From Paratrimastix pyriformis (Eukaryota; Preaxostyla; Paratrimastigidae), in NCBI GenBank assembly GCA_027972325.1, contig JAPMOS010000001.1:653001-717000 (forward strand): a stretch of DNA of 64,000 nucleotides. Reading direction: 5' to 3'. Positions 22,801-36,189 of this stretch are shown in pieces. How positions within the stretch are numbered: the first letter of the stretch is position 1; every line of letters starts with the position of its first letter. The notes under the pieces were generated by a model. It worked only from the letters and a program-made list of their open reading frames with translations. It did no database searches and was not told where the DNA came from. The position numbers and the translations under genes are program-made.

Positions 22801-25800
22801 GGAGCGGAATGGTGGTCTGGCGGGATGGGGATGGGGGATGAGTACGGCGGGATGGGAGTGGGCTGGCGGAGGGATGGGGTGGGGCGCGGACCGGCCGAGG
22901 GTGTGGATGCGGGGATGACGAGGGACGGGGCCTGGGGCTTCTTGGGGACGATCCGCGAGGTGGCCGCCCGGCGTGGGGTCAGTTCCACCTGGGGCACCGC
23001 CATCGCCACCGGCTCCGCGGCCGGGGCCGCCGGGGCGCCGTCCCCGTGGGGGGAGCTGGGCCCCTCCCCTTCGCTGGGCGCGGCGGTCGAGGTGATGACA
23101 GGCTCTGCAGCAAGCGGCCGGAGGGGCGACAGGAGGGGCGACAGGAGGGGCGACAGGAGGGGCGACAGAGCGGCCGGCGTGAGGAGGCCGCAGCGAAGAC
23201 CCCCCCTTCCGTCGCCCAGGCAACGCGGTGGGGGCGGGGGGTCGTGTGATGGTGGTGGGGGCAGGCGGACCGGGGGTGAGCGGCCTGCAGAGGTCGTCGT
23301 AGTTGGTGTCGGTGGGCACCTTGAACTGCACCCAGCACAGCTGCACCCGCTCCTCGCGGGGCTCCAGCAGCTGCTGGACGAGGGCCGCGTCGGCCTCCCG
23401 TTGGGCGGCCTCCTCCTGCAGCAGCAGCTCCTCCTGCTCCTCGTCGGGGCCCTCGCCCTCGCCCTCGGGCTCGTCCTCGTCGCCCTCGGGCACCGTCCCG
23501 TCGACCGACTCGGTCCGCAGGGGCCCGTCGGCCGTGCTCTCCACGTGCGAGTCTTGCTGCGGCCCGCAACCGGGGGGGGGGGGGGGGATGGTGAGGCACC
23601 GCGGGAAGGTGGGCGGGGATGGTCGGGGATGGTCGGGGAGGGCGGGGCGGACGTCGAGCGAGTCGTGGGGCAACATGGTGGCCGGCACTGCCGGGGGTGC
23701 GGCAGGCTCAGCCGCGGCCTCCTTGGCCGCCGTGGGGGCTGCCCATCAGGGGGGGAGGGGGGAGGGGTGGATCAGGGACAGAAAAGGATGGGTTGAGGGG
23801 CCGACCGACAAGCGGACCGCCGTCCTCCTGTCCCTTCCCCCCCCCCCCCGTCGCCTCGCCCCGCCTCTGCCCGCCCTGCCTCGCCTCGCCCGCCTCGCCT
23901 CGCCTCCAGTCACCGGCCATGGCGCATTCATCGCCGACCGGGTGCGGGCGGCTCGCCGCCATCGCGCTTGGGGGCAGGGGCATGGCGATGGCCTTGTCGT
24001 AGACCATGGGCGGGCGGCCGGGCGGGCGGGCATGGCAAGACGCTCCGTGTGGGCGGCCACGGGGCCCACCCGTCGAGGACCTTCACCCGGCCGTGATCAG
24101 GGCCGCCGTGATCTGGTCCGCGAGGGTCTGCACCACCACAGCCATCGCCCACCCGCGCAGCCATCGCCCGGTCGGAGAGGAGGTGAGTGGCCGAGAGGAG
24201 GTGGGGGCAAGGGGGGCAAGGGGGGCAAGGGGGCAAGGGGGGTGGCCTGACCTCGTCCTGGAAGACCCTCTTTGCGGGGTTCTCGCGCTCCCCCCCAGCG
24301 GCCTGGTCGCCCGCCCGCCGGGCCGCAGCCGCGCCCGAGGCACCGGCCCGGGATGGCCCGCCCCCCATGAGGGAGGTCGTGCTGGCGGTGGGGCTCATGC
24401 CGTGGGTGGCGGCCGTGCGGGGCAGGTCGGGCGCGTTCTCCGCGGGGACGGCCGGCGAGGGGGGCCGGATCAGGTAGAGCCGGGACCCCGCCACGCCCGC
24501 AGCCAGCAGGGCTGTGGCCCCCCCAAGCCACAAGCCACAGGGACGACCCTGGCGATGAGGCGCCATCCGCCCACACCATCCCGAGGGGCGAGCGGGGGGT
24601 GGGTGGAGGAGGGAGGGGCGGCAGACACTGGACGGCGCTGTAGGCGGCGAGGGTGTTGCCGTAGACGACCCCGATCTGGGTCGGGTCGTAGGCCCACCCG
24701 AAGAGGCCCCCGCCCGGCAGCAGGGAGCGTGTCAGGTTGGGCCCGTACTCGGCAGGGCTGCAGTGGGGGTCCTTCTCCTCTGCCCGGGCCCCCCACCACC
24801 ACCACCGCCGCCGCCGCCAGCACCAGCACCACCGCCGCCGAGGATACATGAGGACGGGGGTACATGAGGACGGGGGTACATGAGGACGGGGGTACATGAG
24901 GACGGGGGTACATGAGGACGGGGGTACATGAGGACGGGGGTACATGAGGACGGGGGTACATGAGGACGGGGGTGGGGTGGGGAGGGGTGGGGCGGCGGCG
25001 GGGGCCGGGGGGGCGGACCCTCCTCGGCCTGCGGGTCCTGCGCGGCGGGCTTGGGGTGGTGGGCCGGGGCCCAGCCCGTCCAGGCGGTGGTCAGGTACTC
25101 GTGCAGCCGCTGCGCCTGGGCCTCCGAGGACAGCGTCACCACCCCGTCGGCCACGTCCAGGGCCAGCGGGTCCTCTGGCCGAATGAGTGAGTGAGTGAGT
25201 GAGTGAGTGAGTGAGTGAGTGAGTGAGTGAGAGGGATGGAGGGAGGGAGGGAGGGAGGCGGCATAAGGAGGGGCGTGTGTGTGCGGGTGCGGGGACGAAC
25301 CGCCCCAAGGGCCCACGCGCCACGTGGGGAACCTGTGCGGCAACCGGATGGTCGGGGGGTGCGGCAGGCGGACCCTCGGTCTCGGCGGCGCCCTCGGGCG
25401 GGGCCTGCTGCTGCTGCTGGGCGATGCGCTTGAGGGTCTGGTCCTGCAGGCCCGAGGCGATGACCAGCAGGTCGTAGGGCAGCATCGTCCCGCCCGCCAG
25501 GACCACCATCCGCTGCTGCCGGTCGATGTCCACCATCGTCCCGTCCACCTCCGTCAGCCTGCACGGCCCCCGAGCGGCATGCGAGAGGTGAGTGAGCCGC
25601 CGGGGAACAGCCACGAGCAAGCGGTGAGGGGGCAGGGACAGGGACGGTGCACTATACCCACTACACCACCGCACCGCCTCCGCCAACCACAACCGGGTAC
25701 TTCGGGGTGGTTCCCTCGGTGGCGTCCAGGGCGGCCTGCCTGGGTCCCTCCGGTTGGGCATGGGAAGGGGCATGGGGCATGGGGCATGGGGCAGGGGCAT

Positions 25801-28800
25801 GGGGCAGGGGCAGGGGGCGGACCGGGACCCGAGGGCCAAGGCGGCCAGCTCGTCGGCCCAGAAGTTGCACGATGTGACCCCGTAGCGGGGCGGGGCCGGG
25901 GGGCGGCTGGGGCAGGGCCGCACGGGCGGGGTCCACCCGCCAGCCAGCGCAGCGGCCGACGCAGCCTCACTGCCGGCCGGCAGAAGGGGCGGCAGGGGCG
26001 GCAGAGCCGGGGGCGCATGCAGGTGAGCTGGCGGGGGGAGGGGAGGGAGGGGGTGGCAGAAGAAGGGAAGGGAAAGGTCCCCGTGAGGTCCAGGCTCGGC
26101 GGGCGTGTGGGCGGGGGCCAGCGGGGCGGGGGTGCTGCGCCGGAGGGCGGGCAGACTTGGGTTGGGCCCCATGGCGGCGTCAGCGCCCCCGACCACGCGG
26201 TCGGCCGGGACGGGCGGGTCGGCCTCGAAGAAGCCCTCCCCGGGCACCCCGCGGCCCTCGGCCCAGTTGACGGCCCCCGCCACGGGCAGGGCCACCCCCG
26301 CCCGGGTGATGGGCACCAGGGGCCGGGGCAGCGGGAACAGGCAGTACTGCGGGTACGCCCCGTGGGCCGGGTGGGGATGCATGTGGTGCCCCGGGGGCGG
26401 CACGACCGTGCTCAGGGCCGTGGGGAGGCCGCCCGGGGAGAGCAGGGCCAGGTGGGTGAAGGACAGGGTCGGGGCCAGGGCCAGTTTGCTCAGCACGGCC
26501 AGCCCGCAGTCCGAGGCGCCCACCACCACAATCCGGTGGTTGAAGACCGTCTGCTCCACACGCCCCAGTCGCATCCCCAGCGCACCACGGGAGGCAGCAG
26601 GGTGAGCGCTGATGAGAATGACGGGAAACGTGGGGGATGGGACGGGGAGGGGAGTGAGGGGAGGGGAGGGGAGGGAGGGGAGGGAAGGCGGGGGGCGCAC
26701 CTTGCGCTCGAAGACCATCCGGCGGGTGAGCACGTTGAGGGCGAAGGCGGGCGGGCAGTACGAGGTGCGCGGCTGGACGAACACCTTGTACGGGTTGGAC
26801 AGGTCCAGCGGGGCCAGGTCCCCCAGCGGCCCTGCAGCAGCGCCACATGGCAGCCGGGCGGTCAGGGCGACAGCGGGGGCGAGGGGGAGGGCGGCAGCGA
26901 GGGCCCGGGGGGGCCGGGGTGTGTGCCTGCGGACCGATCTTGTCGTCGGCCAGGTCGAGGCGGTGCCGGTCGGCGTACTGCACGTCGGGGTCGACGTAGG
27001 CTGGGTCGTCGGTCTGCCGGAGGGGCCGCACCACCTGGCGGCGGGGCAGGGCGGGCACGAAGAGCTCCAGCAGGGGCGCCGAGATGGACTGCTCGCAGGC
27101 CGGGTACAGCCGGTAGTACAGGCACGTCTTGGCCGTCTTCCGGAAGAGCTCCTAAGGGAGGCCGAGGCAGACAGAGCGGGCCAGGCGCGATGAGGGGGCG
27201 TCGTTGGGACGCGGCAACAGGGGAAGGGGTACGGGGGCTCGACCGGGTGGGCGGGGGGATGACGGCGGACCTTGACCAGGAAGCGGGCCCGCGGGTAGAA
27301 GACCGGGCTCAGCACGAAGCAGACAACGTCGCCCTGGGACGGGTCGGGGTGGTCCCGGAACGAGACAAAGTCCAGCTCGAAGTGGTCCCGCAGGAACTGC
27401 ACCTGGGTCGCTGCCCCGCCCCCAGGCCCGACCCAGACGCCAGCCCGGAGCCCCGGGGCAGCGAAACCACACGACCATGAGGCGGATGGCCCCCAATCGG
27501 AGGGACAACAGTCCCCGGATGAGAGGGAGAGCCGACATTACACCACCGCTCCCATTTTGGCCTCAAGATGAGGGTCGACATTCCTCCGAGGTGGGATCCA
27601 CAATGTCGCCACCCGGTCGGGAGGAAATCGCGGCGATGGGAGAGTCGACATTCTGAGGCGGGATCCGCCCAGTCGGGGGGATGAAGGCGACATTCCCCTA
27701 AGGTGACACCACACACTCGGTTTCACCTTCGTTCGTCCAGTCGGCCGCGTAGGGGCCCATTGACCAGCCCCATGAACGTGCCTTCCGTCACCCGGGAACT
27801 CGGGGCCTCGACTTGTCGGTGCTGTGTGCTGTACTGCGCTGGTGGATGGCCCGGTGGGGCGCCGCGGACGGACCGACAGCGACGACGGACAGCCCGACGA
27901 CGGTCTCTCCGCAGAGGGCCACGTAGCAGCGCAGGCTGGCCCGCATGAGGGCCTCGTGCTTCTGCAGGCGGGCAAGCTCGGCCTGAGGGGGCGGTGGCGG
28001 AGGTGCGGAGGTGCACCCCACAGGGCGGGTGAGGGCGGGGCGATCAGGGGGGGCGATGGAGACGGGGCAACCCAGCAGAAGCGGGTCTCGAGCCTGCCCA
28101 TGGAAGGCCGCCGGGCGGCAGCAGGTGGGGGCGATGGCCGGGGGCCGGACCTCGCCCTCGGGGCCGCCGAAGGCTTTGTCGAGCTGGCGGAAGAGGCGCT
28201 CCTCCTCGCTGTCGGCGGGCCCCCCCAGGAAGGCCGCGTCCGGCTCGAGGGCCGGGGCCAGCTTAGCCAGGGCTGCCCGCAGGGACTGCACCCGGCCTGC
28301 CGCGTTCTGCAGGGCGGGTGCGCATGTGGTGCGAGAGCGTTGACGACCGTGGGGTGGTCCCAGGAATGCGCTATCGCATCACGCGCGGGCTGGGGGGTGC
28401 CGGGGGCGGCGGTGGCAGGGCGGCGGGCGGGCCTGCGCGGAGCGGGTGAGCATGCCGGCCTCCTCGTCGCGCCGCTTCTGGTCACGCTCGGCCCGGAGCT
28501 CCTTGTACTGGTCGTACTGCCGCTGGGCGGGCGACTGGTTCAGGACGCACAGCTCGAAGAGCTCCCCCAGGGCTGCCTCGTCCTAAGGCGGGCCCGGGGG
28601 GTGGCCAAGGGGGGGGGGGGGTGGGGTGGGGGCGGAGGGAGGGTTGAAGGCCTGCTTTTCTCGAGGCGGCTTTGGGGGCGGGCCAAGAGGCGGGGGCGGG
28701 GCGGGCGGGGCGGGGCGGGGCGGGGCGGGGCGGGGCGGGCGGGGCGGGGCGGGGCGGAGCTGCGCACCTTGAGGCCGGTCAGGAGGCTGCGGACGCCCTC

Positions 28801-30462
28801 CTCGTGGGCGGGCCGGGCGCGCTGCAGGCCCACCGAGTCTGCCTCCACGCAGAACCGGCTGAAGATGTACAGCACGTGCCCAAATGCGCTGTTGGGCCGC
28901 GGGGGCACCTGGACGGACCCGACCCGACCCGACCCCGGCGGGGTGAGGATGACCACCAACGCTCCCACATCCTCAAGGGGGAGGGAGGGAGGGGAGGGGG
29001 CATCTGCGGGCCTGCGCGAACGAGTTGAGCAGGGCGAACTCGGGGACGGTGTGGGGCAGGGTGATGATGCAGTAGTCCATGGCCGGGAAGAGCCCGAAGG
29101 CTGCCTGCAGGAAGTCGCAGCTGCGCCCCTCGTATGTGGGCTCCAGGCAGAACTTGCTGATGCAGAACGCGTTCGGCGCTGCGCATCCCGGGAGAGAGAG
29201 AGAGGGGGGGGGGGGGGGGGGGGGGCTGAGGAACGGGTCGGGGGCCAAGGGGGAGGCACGGAGGGGGGTTGGAGCATCCCGACGAACCGACGTCCTCGCC
29301 GTCGCCCCGGACGAGGTTCCCGAAGGGCTCCAGCTCGAAGGAGCGCTGCAGGACGGCAAGGTCCACGCGGGACGAGAGGTGCATCAGCCCACCGCCGTCC
29401 CTCGATCTGCAGCCCCAACCCGACCCCCCGCAAGAATAAGTTCGCCGCGAGAGCCGGGGTTCGGTCGAATGGCCGGCTGTCGGGAAGAGGTTGCCGAAGA
29501 AGAGCATTGGATGGGGCAGTGGGGCGGGGCGGGGCGGGCGGGATGCCCGACCTCCGCGACGAGGGTCTTGTCGGTGTCGGTCTGGTTCTGGATGAGCTCG
29601 GCCAGGTAGAACTCCCCGTACCGCTCGATGAGGGCCTCGCTCTGGTCCCGGAAGACAGGCACCAGGTCGTCGTGGTCTGGGGCCCACCGTCGAACGCACA
29701 ATTGTCATGAACGGGGCGGAGCCGAGGGCAGGCGGCGGGGGGGGGGGGGGGGGGGGACCGACCTTCCACCATGGCCGGACGGACGTACAGGGTGGTGCTC
29801 ACCAACTCCCGTTTGCATAGATACAAGGTGGGCCCGTCCAGGTCCTCGAATGTCTTCCGCTCGGCCATGGTGAAGAACTGGGCCAGGGCCGGCAGCTCCC
29901 GTTCCAGGGAGGCGCGCGCCGGGGCGAGGTAGCAGACGCGCTCCAAATGGGGGAGGGTCTCGAAGAGACTGCGGATCATGTGGCCCATGATATCGGACGG
30001 AGCGGGAATGCTCAACATGGCCGAGAGGTCTCGTTGCCGGGTCCGGTCCATGCAGACTCCAAAGGAGAGCCAGACCGTAGAGAAAGGCTGATGATGGTGC
30101 GAAAAAGGGCTTGTTCAAACTGGGTCTGGGTCCAACACAGACAGGAAGATCTTCGGAATAGTTCTTTTGGACCCAGTCTTCCCAGGCCTCCTGGGTGGGT
30201 TCTCCGGCAGTGATGGTGGTGGGGTAATCACAGAAGGAAACAAAGCCGATCGCATCGGTCTCATGGTACACAGTGATACTGAGAACACCGCTCTCTCTGG
30301 GATGGAAACAAGCGGGTGCAGGGGAACACAGGAAGAAGTGGCATGAACAGACATGAAAGTGGCAAGATTGTATTGTCCAAAGAGGGTCTGAAACTGAGTG
30401 GACTCACCAATCAATGCCTGAATTGCAGGCTGGTCGGCGAGCTCAGCTTTCCTGACTTCCAT
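19870..30462 (-). CDS. CFAP61: Cilia- and flagella-associated protein 61
   Basis: CFAP61 (FAP61) belongs to the calmodulin- and radial-spoke-associated complex at the base of radial spokes in motile axonemes. The start is ATG at 30,462 (MEVRKAELADQPAI, the GNAT-like beginning) and the stop is at 19,870. A second acetyltransferase-like segment lies near 29,690-29,550 (HDDLVPVF, YGEFYLAELIQ; human HDDLMPIF, YGEYFLAELIE). RDHFELDFVSF near 27,380 fits the human segment IRSHYNIEDFIYF. A Rossmann-type segment near 26,540-26,430 reads VVVGASDCGLAVLS and LLSPGGLP (human VVVGASSVGISFLE, LISTHGLP). Near 22,540-22,430 are FYALNESSIVYDGRLVVD and SNDPLVLGCGTVAKL. The C-terminal parts include SLCARADDRILPDL (21,290), ALFHDRFGDF (21,020) and QLPGYLHVALPEDD (19,970). 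Introns are numerous and repeat-filled. It is convergent with TBCE and divergent from the 31-kb gene. Confidence 0.9.
20516..20757. repeat. TGTGGGTGTC/TGTGGCTGTGG array in a CFAP61 intron
   Basis: About 240 bp of 6- and 12-bp variants of one unit, with variant blocks grouped, suggesting stepwise expansion. Confidence 0.95.
21697..21748. repeat. (GGGGC)n array, CFAP61 intron
   Basis: About ten pentanucleotide units, GCCCC in the sense of the gene. Similar short arrays occur at 28,688-28,757, 35,009-35,040 and 36,247-36,270. Confidence 0.95.
23120..23168. repeat. 12-bp GGAGGGGCGACA array, CFAP61 intron
   Basis: Four units of GGAGGGGCGACA in an intron. Confidence 0.9.
24847..24972. repeat. 16-bp GGGGGTACATGAGGAC array, about 8 copies, CFAP61 intron
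   Basis: Perfect head-to-tail units without unique spacers lie in an intron. The regularity suggests a recent expansion. Confidence 0.97.
25186..25231. repeat. (GAGT)n array, CFAP61 intron
   Basis: Eleven or so tetranucleotide units are followed by GGGA repeats. Confidence 0.95.
27540..27720. repeat. Degenerate repeat in a long CFAP61 intron
   Basis: The intron between about 27,860 and 27,400 (minus strand) is one of the longest in CFAP61. It contains four or five diverged copies built around GTCGACATTC or GCGACATT followed by a GGATCC-containing stretch. Unit length is roughly 45-65 bp. No coding signal is visible. Confidence 0.5.
28688..28757. repeat. (GGGGC)n/(GGGCGG) array, CFAP61 intron
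   Basis: About a dozen pentanucleotide units with two hexamer interruptions. Confidence 0.93.
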
Positions 30463-31083
30463 TATCGCCCCCTCAAAAAGAAAAAGCGCTCAAAATTTGA
30501 AAAGAGGCGAGTCTGATGATCCCTGCTTCCTCAGCACAACGGTTTTCTCTGGCAGTCGGTCGTCGTGTTAGTGCAGCCTCGTCCAAGTGTTCGCCCTGCT
30601 CAGGCTGCTGCGAGAAAAGGGTTGGATGGAATGCACACGCGAGTCCTACAAACGATTGTGTCGGATTTTTCTGCATGCGTTTCAGGGTTGTTTGTAAAGA
30701 TAGTCACTGGCCGTTCTGACTGGCTTTCCGTTTGGCTATCTGTTGTTCTGCTGGGGTCGCGCTAGGGAACGTGGCTCTCGACCAGCACAAGATGGAGAGC
30801 GACCCCAACGCCAAGATGGGCTAAAACGGTGAGTGGGGTAAACCCTTTCTTTTTTGTCCCTTTTCTTGAAATGAATCCTCTTCTTTTCTCTCCTCCCCCC
30901 CCCCCCCCCCCCCCCCAAGGGAACCAGGGTGCCGATGCAGATGGGTTGGTGGGAAGCTCGGACAGGATCGCCTTGTTCGCATGTTGCGCATCTTTCCGCC
31001 CTTCCCGTGCCCGCCCTGTGGCCGTTTTTTGTTTTTGTTTTTCTGCTCGGACCCGAACAACGACACCTCCTTTTGTCAACAAG
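30463..31083. promoter_or_regulatory. Probable bidirectional promoter: CFAP61 (-) and membrane protein (+)
   Basis: An AT-richer divergent interval. It also holds a poly-C run of about 22 at 30,896, placed like the pyrimidine tract of an upstream intron of the plus-strand gene, followed by AAG. A short frame ending MESDPNAKMG with a stop at 30,822 could be part of an unrecognised small gene, but I see no start or family. Confidence 0.4.
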
Positions 31084-34000
31084 GTTATTGATCCTAAGTT
31101 ACGCCCAAAAACGGCGGCGTCCGGAGGCAGACCCGACCCGCTCGAAAATGAGCCCCTCTTGGCGAGTGGGCAGGAGGTGAAGACCAAGAGTTATTTCAAC
31201 AATCTTACCCTTCCCCATACTGAAAGCGGCGATATCTATCCACTCTGTGCGCCCTACCAGGAATTCACTCCGATGGGCCTAGGGACTGTTTATTTTTTCA
31301 AGCTCACGGTCTGTGTGAGAGGACATTCGGCTTTGTCACAATTGTGGTAATATATCATCAGATCAATCTAGGCATCATTTTCACGGGCCTGGCGCTTTGT
31401 TCGATCGCGCCCCTGATTCTCAATGGGTGGGGAGGCGGTATATGCAGCACTTCCATTTGTCGGACGACTCTGTTCAATCTGCAGACCAATCCGCAGGGTG
31501 TCGCCCTGTCGACCATGTCCCCCCCGGCGCCCAACCCCAACTACGGGGCATCGGTCAAACTGGCCGACAGCACCATTGTCATCGGGGCGCCACATCCCTT
31601 CTATGGAACAAACCGATCTTCGTCCATTCTCCCTGGGGAAGGCGGCAGCATCGAAATCTACCGGCAGGACCCTTGTCTGTGCGCCGCCCTTCTTCTTCTC
31701 CTGCTCGACCGACTGACCGACGGGTTGCCCGTGTCGCAGTCGACCTGACGGACCTCATGCTAAGCGGCACCTTCTCCAGCGATGAGCCGTCCTTCGGGGT
31801 CGAGGTGGCCCTCTCGCGGAGCATCGTGGCCGCCGCCGCTCCCGCCGCCCCCGACAACGCCACGGGCCTCGCCGAGGCCGGCCGGGTCTTCATCTACAGG
31901 CGTCGCGCCCGTCCGTCCTCCTCGCCCGGGAAATTTCGCGGGGCTTCATTTCTGTTGGTTTCCTCTGACCTGCTCTTCTCCCTGCTCTCTGATTCCCTCC
32001 TGCCCCGGGTGGCCCTCAGAGGCCTGGCAGCAGACGCAGACCCTCGAGTGCCCCGACCCCGAGCAGGACGGCCACTTCGGTGTGGCCATGGCTCTCTCGG
32101 GCACGGTTGGTCGCGCCCCCGCCCACTCCGTCCCGGGGGGCTCGTATCATCGTATCATCGTCCTCATCACGACCCCTCTCCGCCGCCACAGCACCTCCTG
32201 GTGGGCACCCACAGTGGCCGGGCCTACCTCTACGAAAACACATCCGCAGGTCCGTCCCCCCACCCGCGACAGCCGACATCCGCTCCCCGCCGCCCGGGGC
32301 CAACCAGCACGGCACCTCATATGCCCACCACCGCCCGCCACGATGGGGGCGGCGCAGGGTACGCCTTGGTGGCCCGGCTGCAGCGGCCGGTGGGCTCCCT
32401 GCAGGACTCGATGGCGGCCGGGTACGGGAGGTCGGTGGCCCTGACCGGCGAGGTGGCGGCCGTGGGGGCCCCGATGGACCCCCTGAACAAGGACTGGATG
32501 CCCGATCAGCGGGGCGTCGTCTACTTCTACGACGCCGCCACCAGGGGTCCGCCTCCCGCGCGCGCCTCCTCCTACCGGCCATCGGGGCGTTCTTTGGCGG
32601 TCCGCCGCCTGACGTCACCATTCCTTCCCTCCTTCCTGGCCCTTGGTGGTTTTCCCTTTTGCAGTGGAGCGCTTCCGGCTGCCCGGGCCGGCCTTCTTCA
32701 CGTACGGGCGCCACTTTGGGCACACCATCAGCCTGGAGGAGCACGCCCAGCAGGTGGTGGTCACCTCCGACTGGGGCATCATCCAGTTTGTCAACAGTCC
32801 GTCCCGCGGGCCTGTCGGAGCGGAGGGGCGGGTGCCGGTTGGGGGCGGATCTGACCGGGTTCCGGATCGGGTGCCCGGGCCGGGCGCACAGAGACCCACC
32901 ACTACGAGCTCGGCTGGGCCCGGCAGCTGGAGCGGGGGCTCAACGTGACGGTGGCCATGGCCTCGATGGGGCTCAACGTGGAGCCGCACCTGGTGCTGGG
33001 CGACCCCATGGAGGAGGAGGCCCGCGGCTGGGTCCAGTTCGTCGAAGGTCCGCCATTCCCCCCCCCCCCCCCCCACCGCCACCGCCGCCACCGCCGCCGC
33101 CACCACCACCACCCCTTGGACCTCACCCCTTGGACCTCACCCTTGGACCTCACCCTTGGACCTCACCCCTTGGACCTCACCCCTTGGACCTCACCCCTTG
33201 GACCTCACCCCTTGGACCTCACCCCCGCCCCCCGCCCCCGCCCCCGCCCCCGCCCCCGCCCCCGCCCCTCGCCCTCGCCCCTCGCCCCTCGCCCTCGCCC
33301 CCCCTCAGGCACTCTGGTGGGCGGGTGGATCCGGGACGTGCACACCCTCTTCGAGCGGCCGCCCGGGGCCCGCTTCGGGCGGGCCGTTGCCGTGTCCAAC
33401 AGCAGCCTGGTCATCTTCAGCAGCGGCGCCTGGGGGCCGTCTACCTGGCCATGGCTTCATCGGGTCCACCCCCGCCGCCCCCCGCCAGCTTCCCCTCGCC
33501 GTCGGCTCCTCCCAGACGTCCCTTCCTCTTCCTCGGCTCACTCATCCCGCGTCCTCCCTCTCCCTCTGGGCCTGGGGCCCCCCCGCAGCCATCTTCGGGT
33601 CGGTGCCGTACTACGTGACGGAGTGGCTGATGAACTTCTTCATGATGGGCGTCCTGCTGAGCATCAAGGTGGCCGCCCTGCACAGCGAGCACAAGGCCCA
33701 GCGCGACTCGCTGGCCATCTCCGACTACGCGGTCATGATCAAGGGCCTCGACCCCAGGCGCTGCAAGGCCGCCGACGTGGCTGACATGATGGCCGCATAC
33801 GGCGAGGTCCAACAGTCCGCCACCGCTCGCCCTTCCCGCCCCAAGGTCCCACCGGTCGGCGGGGGCTGCTCGGGGCGTGAGGCCCACGGAGACGCCGCGC
33901 CCCGCCCGCCCTCACCCCACACTCCCGTTCATCTCCACCTTTCTCTTCCCATCCACCGTCCGCCGCCGTCCTCCTCCCGTTCATCTCCATCCACCGTCCA

Positions 34001-36158
34001 CCGTCCCTCCGTGGTGGAGGGCAGCGTCATCGTGGCGCTGCACGACCCGCTGCTGGTGGAGCAGCTGGCCCAGCTGCGCACCGCCAAAAACGAGGTCCGT
34101 CCCTCGCGCCGCCCCCTCCCCTCCTCCCCTCGCCACGCCCCTACTCCCCTCGCCACGCCCCGCTTTGGCCACCACTCGGGGCGGCGCGCAATCTCATCCG
34201 CCCCGCCCCTCCGCCCCTCCGCCCCTCGGTCTCGTCTGGCCGCCAGCTGCGCATCCTGAAGAAGCGCGGCCTGGACGTGGACCCGGGCTGGTGCCTCGGC
34301 TGCCATGACCACTTCTTCTGGCTCCGCTGCCTGATGACGCCCCGATGCCACCGCAACGCAGGTCCGCCCCCCGCCCCCGCCCCCGCCCGCCCTTCAACTT
34401 TGGGACCGGGCATCATCATCTCATCTCAACCTGCGATCCGGGCAGCCTACTTCGAGGGGCGCATCGCGGCCCTGCAGGAGCTGGTCGACCAGCGCAAGGC
34501 GGACCCCTCCCTGCGCACCCCCACGGGGGTCGTCATCGTCATCTTCAACTTCGAGGTCCGCCCCTGCCGCCACGCACACACCCCCGCCGCCTCCCTCTCG
34601 ACCCCCCTTCCCTCCGTCTCCCGTGGCGCGACATCCCTTCCTCGGCCCGGGTGGCGGGGGCGGGCGGCGGCCCAGGAATCGCCCAAGACCGTCGTCAGCA
34701 AGCTGGCCGTGGCCGAGTACCTGCGCTACCTGCCCTGCTGCCCCTCCGACGGGTCCGCACCCACCGCTGCCCCACCCGTCCGCCCATCAACCCACCTTTC
34801 GTCCATCCTACCTCCCACCCGCTTGTCGTGGGGCCCGCCGGCCTGCCTCGTAGGATCCACGGGAAGCCGTGTGTGGTCCGGCGGGCGCCCGAGCCGGGGG
34901 ACATCATGTGGGAGAACCTGCACTACTCCCTCCGCAGCCGCCTGCTGAGGCGGACCCTCACATGGCTGGCGGTCTTCGCCCTCTGCGGCGGTCTGCCCCC
35001 CCCCCCCCCCCCGCCCCGCCCCGCCCCGCCCCGCCCCGCCCGCTTCTTCGTCGTCACACTCTCGCCGCCCCCCATTCCACTTTCTGGCGCGGGGGGCTGG
35101 TGGTGGCAGGCCTGGTGCTGTTCAACCTGGTTGTGATCGTGTGGAAGACCCGCTGGTGGCAGCTGGACGTGCGCAGCCCCACCTGGGAGCTGACCATCTA
35201 CCGGACGGGCCTCCTGCTGGCCCTCTCGCTCATCAACAAGTTCCTCGGCTTCCTCATGCACTGTCCGCAGGGCCCGCTCACGTCCCCCAAAAGGGTGGAT
35301 CACCGATCGCCCCCAGGGGGGGGCAGGGACGGGGACGGGGGATGGGGCCACGGTGAGCTTCTCGCCTCCTGGCGGCTGGCCACGGCCTTGACATGACGAG
35401 CGTGGTGGTGTGCCTTGTGCGTGGTGGTGTGCCTTGTGCGTGGTGGTGTGCCTTGTGCGTGCGGTGGGCGGCGGTGACGGTGGCGGCGGTGATGGCGGTG
35501 GGTGGTGCAGACCTGATCGACTTCGAGAAGCACCACAGCCGGTCGAACTGGTCCTCGTCGATGCTCTTCAAGCTGACCTTCCTCCTCATCTTCGACTCCT
35601 TCGGTCCGCCCCCCGCCACCGCCACCCCGCCCGTGCCGGCCATCTCGTCCCCGGAGGCCAAGTCGATCACCCCATCCGGCATGGCCTTGCTTCCCCGCCT
35701 GGGGTGGTCCGCGCTCACGGGTGCCGGGGGTCTCCGGCTGGGCGGGTGGGTCAGGGTACGGGCTGACCTACTACGCGCTCTTCGCGGGCCAGATGAAGGC
35801 CTGCCCGCCCCTGCCATTCCCTGCCCCTCATTGCCCCTCATTGCCCCTCATTGCCCCTGCCTGACCCGCAGTCAACCCGGCAGCCAGGTCCCCACTCGGC
35901 TCATTGCACCCTCCTTCCACTTCCACTCCCCTCCCCCCTCCCCCGACTGGCCGATGCTCCTCTCCCCGCCTGCCCGGCCCGGCCTGGCTACCTGGCTTGG
36001 CTGCCTGGCTTGGCTGCCTGGCTTGGCTGCCTGGATTGGCTGCCTGGATTGGCTGCCTGGCTTGGCTGCGGCAGACATGGGCCAGCTTCATCGACGCCGC
36101 CGGGTCGGATCTGGTCCGCACCAATCACCGCCTCCCCTTCCAGCCCTCGCCCCCCCCC

Positions 36159-36189
<31 letters not shown>

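Noticed and set aside
24847-24972. Regular 16-bp repeats as a CRISPR array
   Set aside because: Units are head to tail without unique spacers, and they lie in an intron of a eukaryotic gene.
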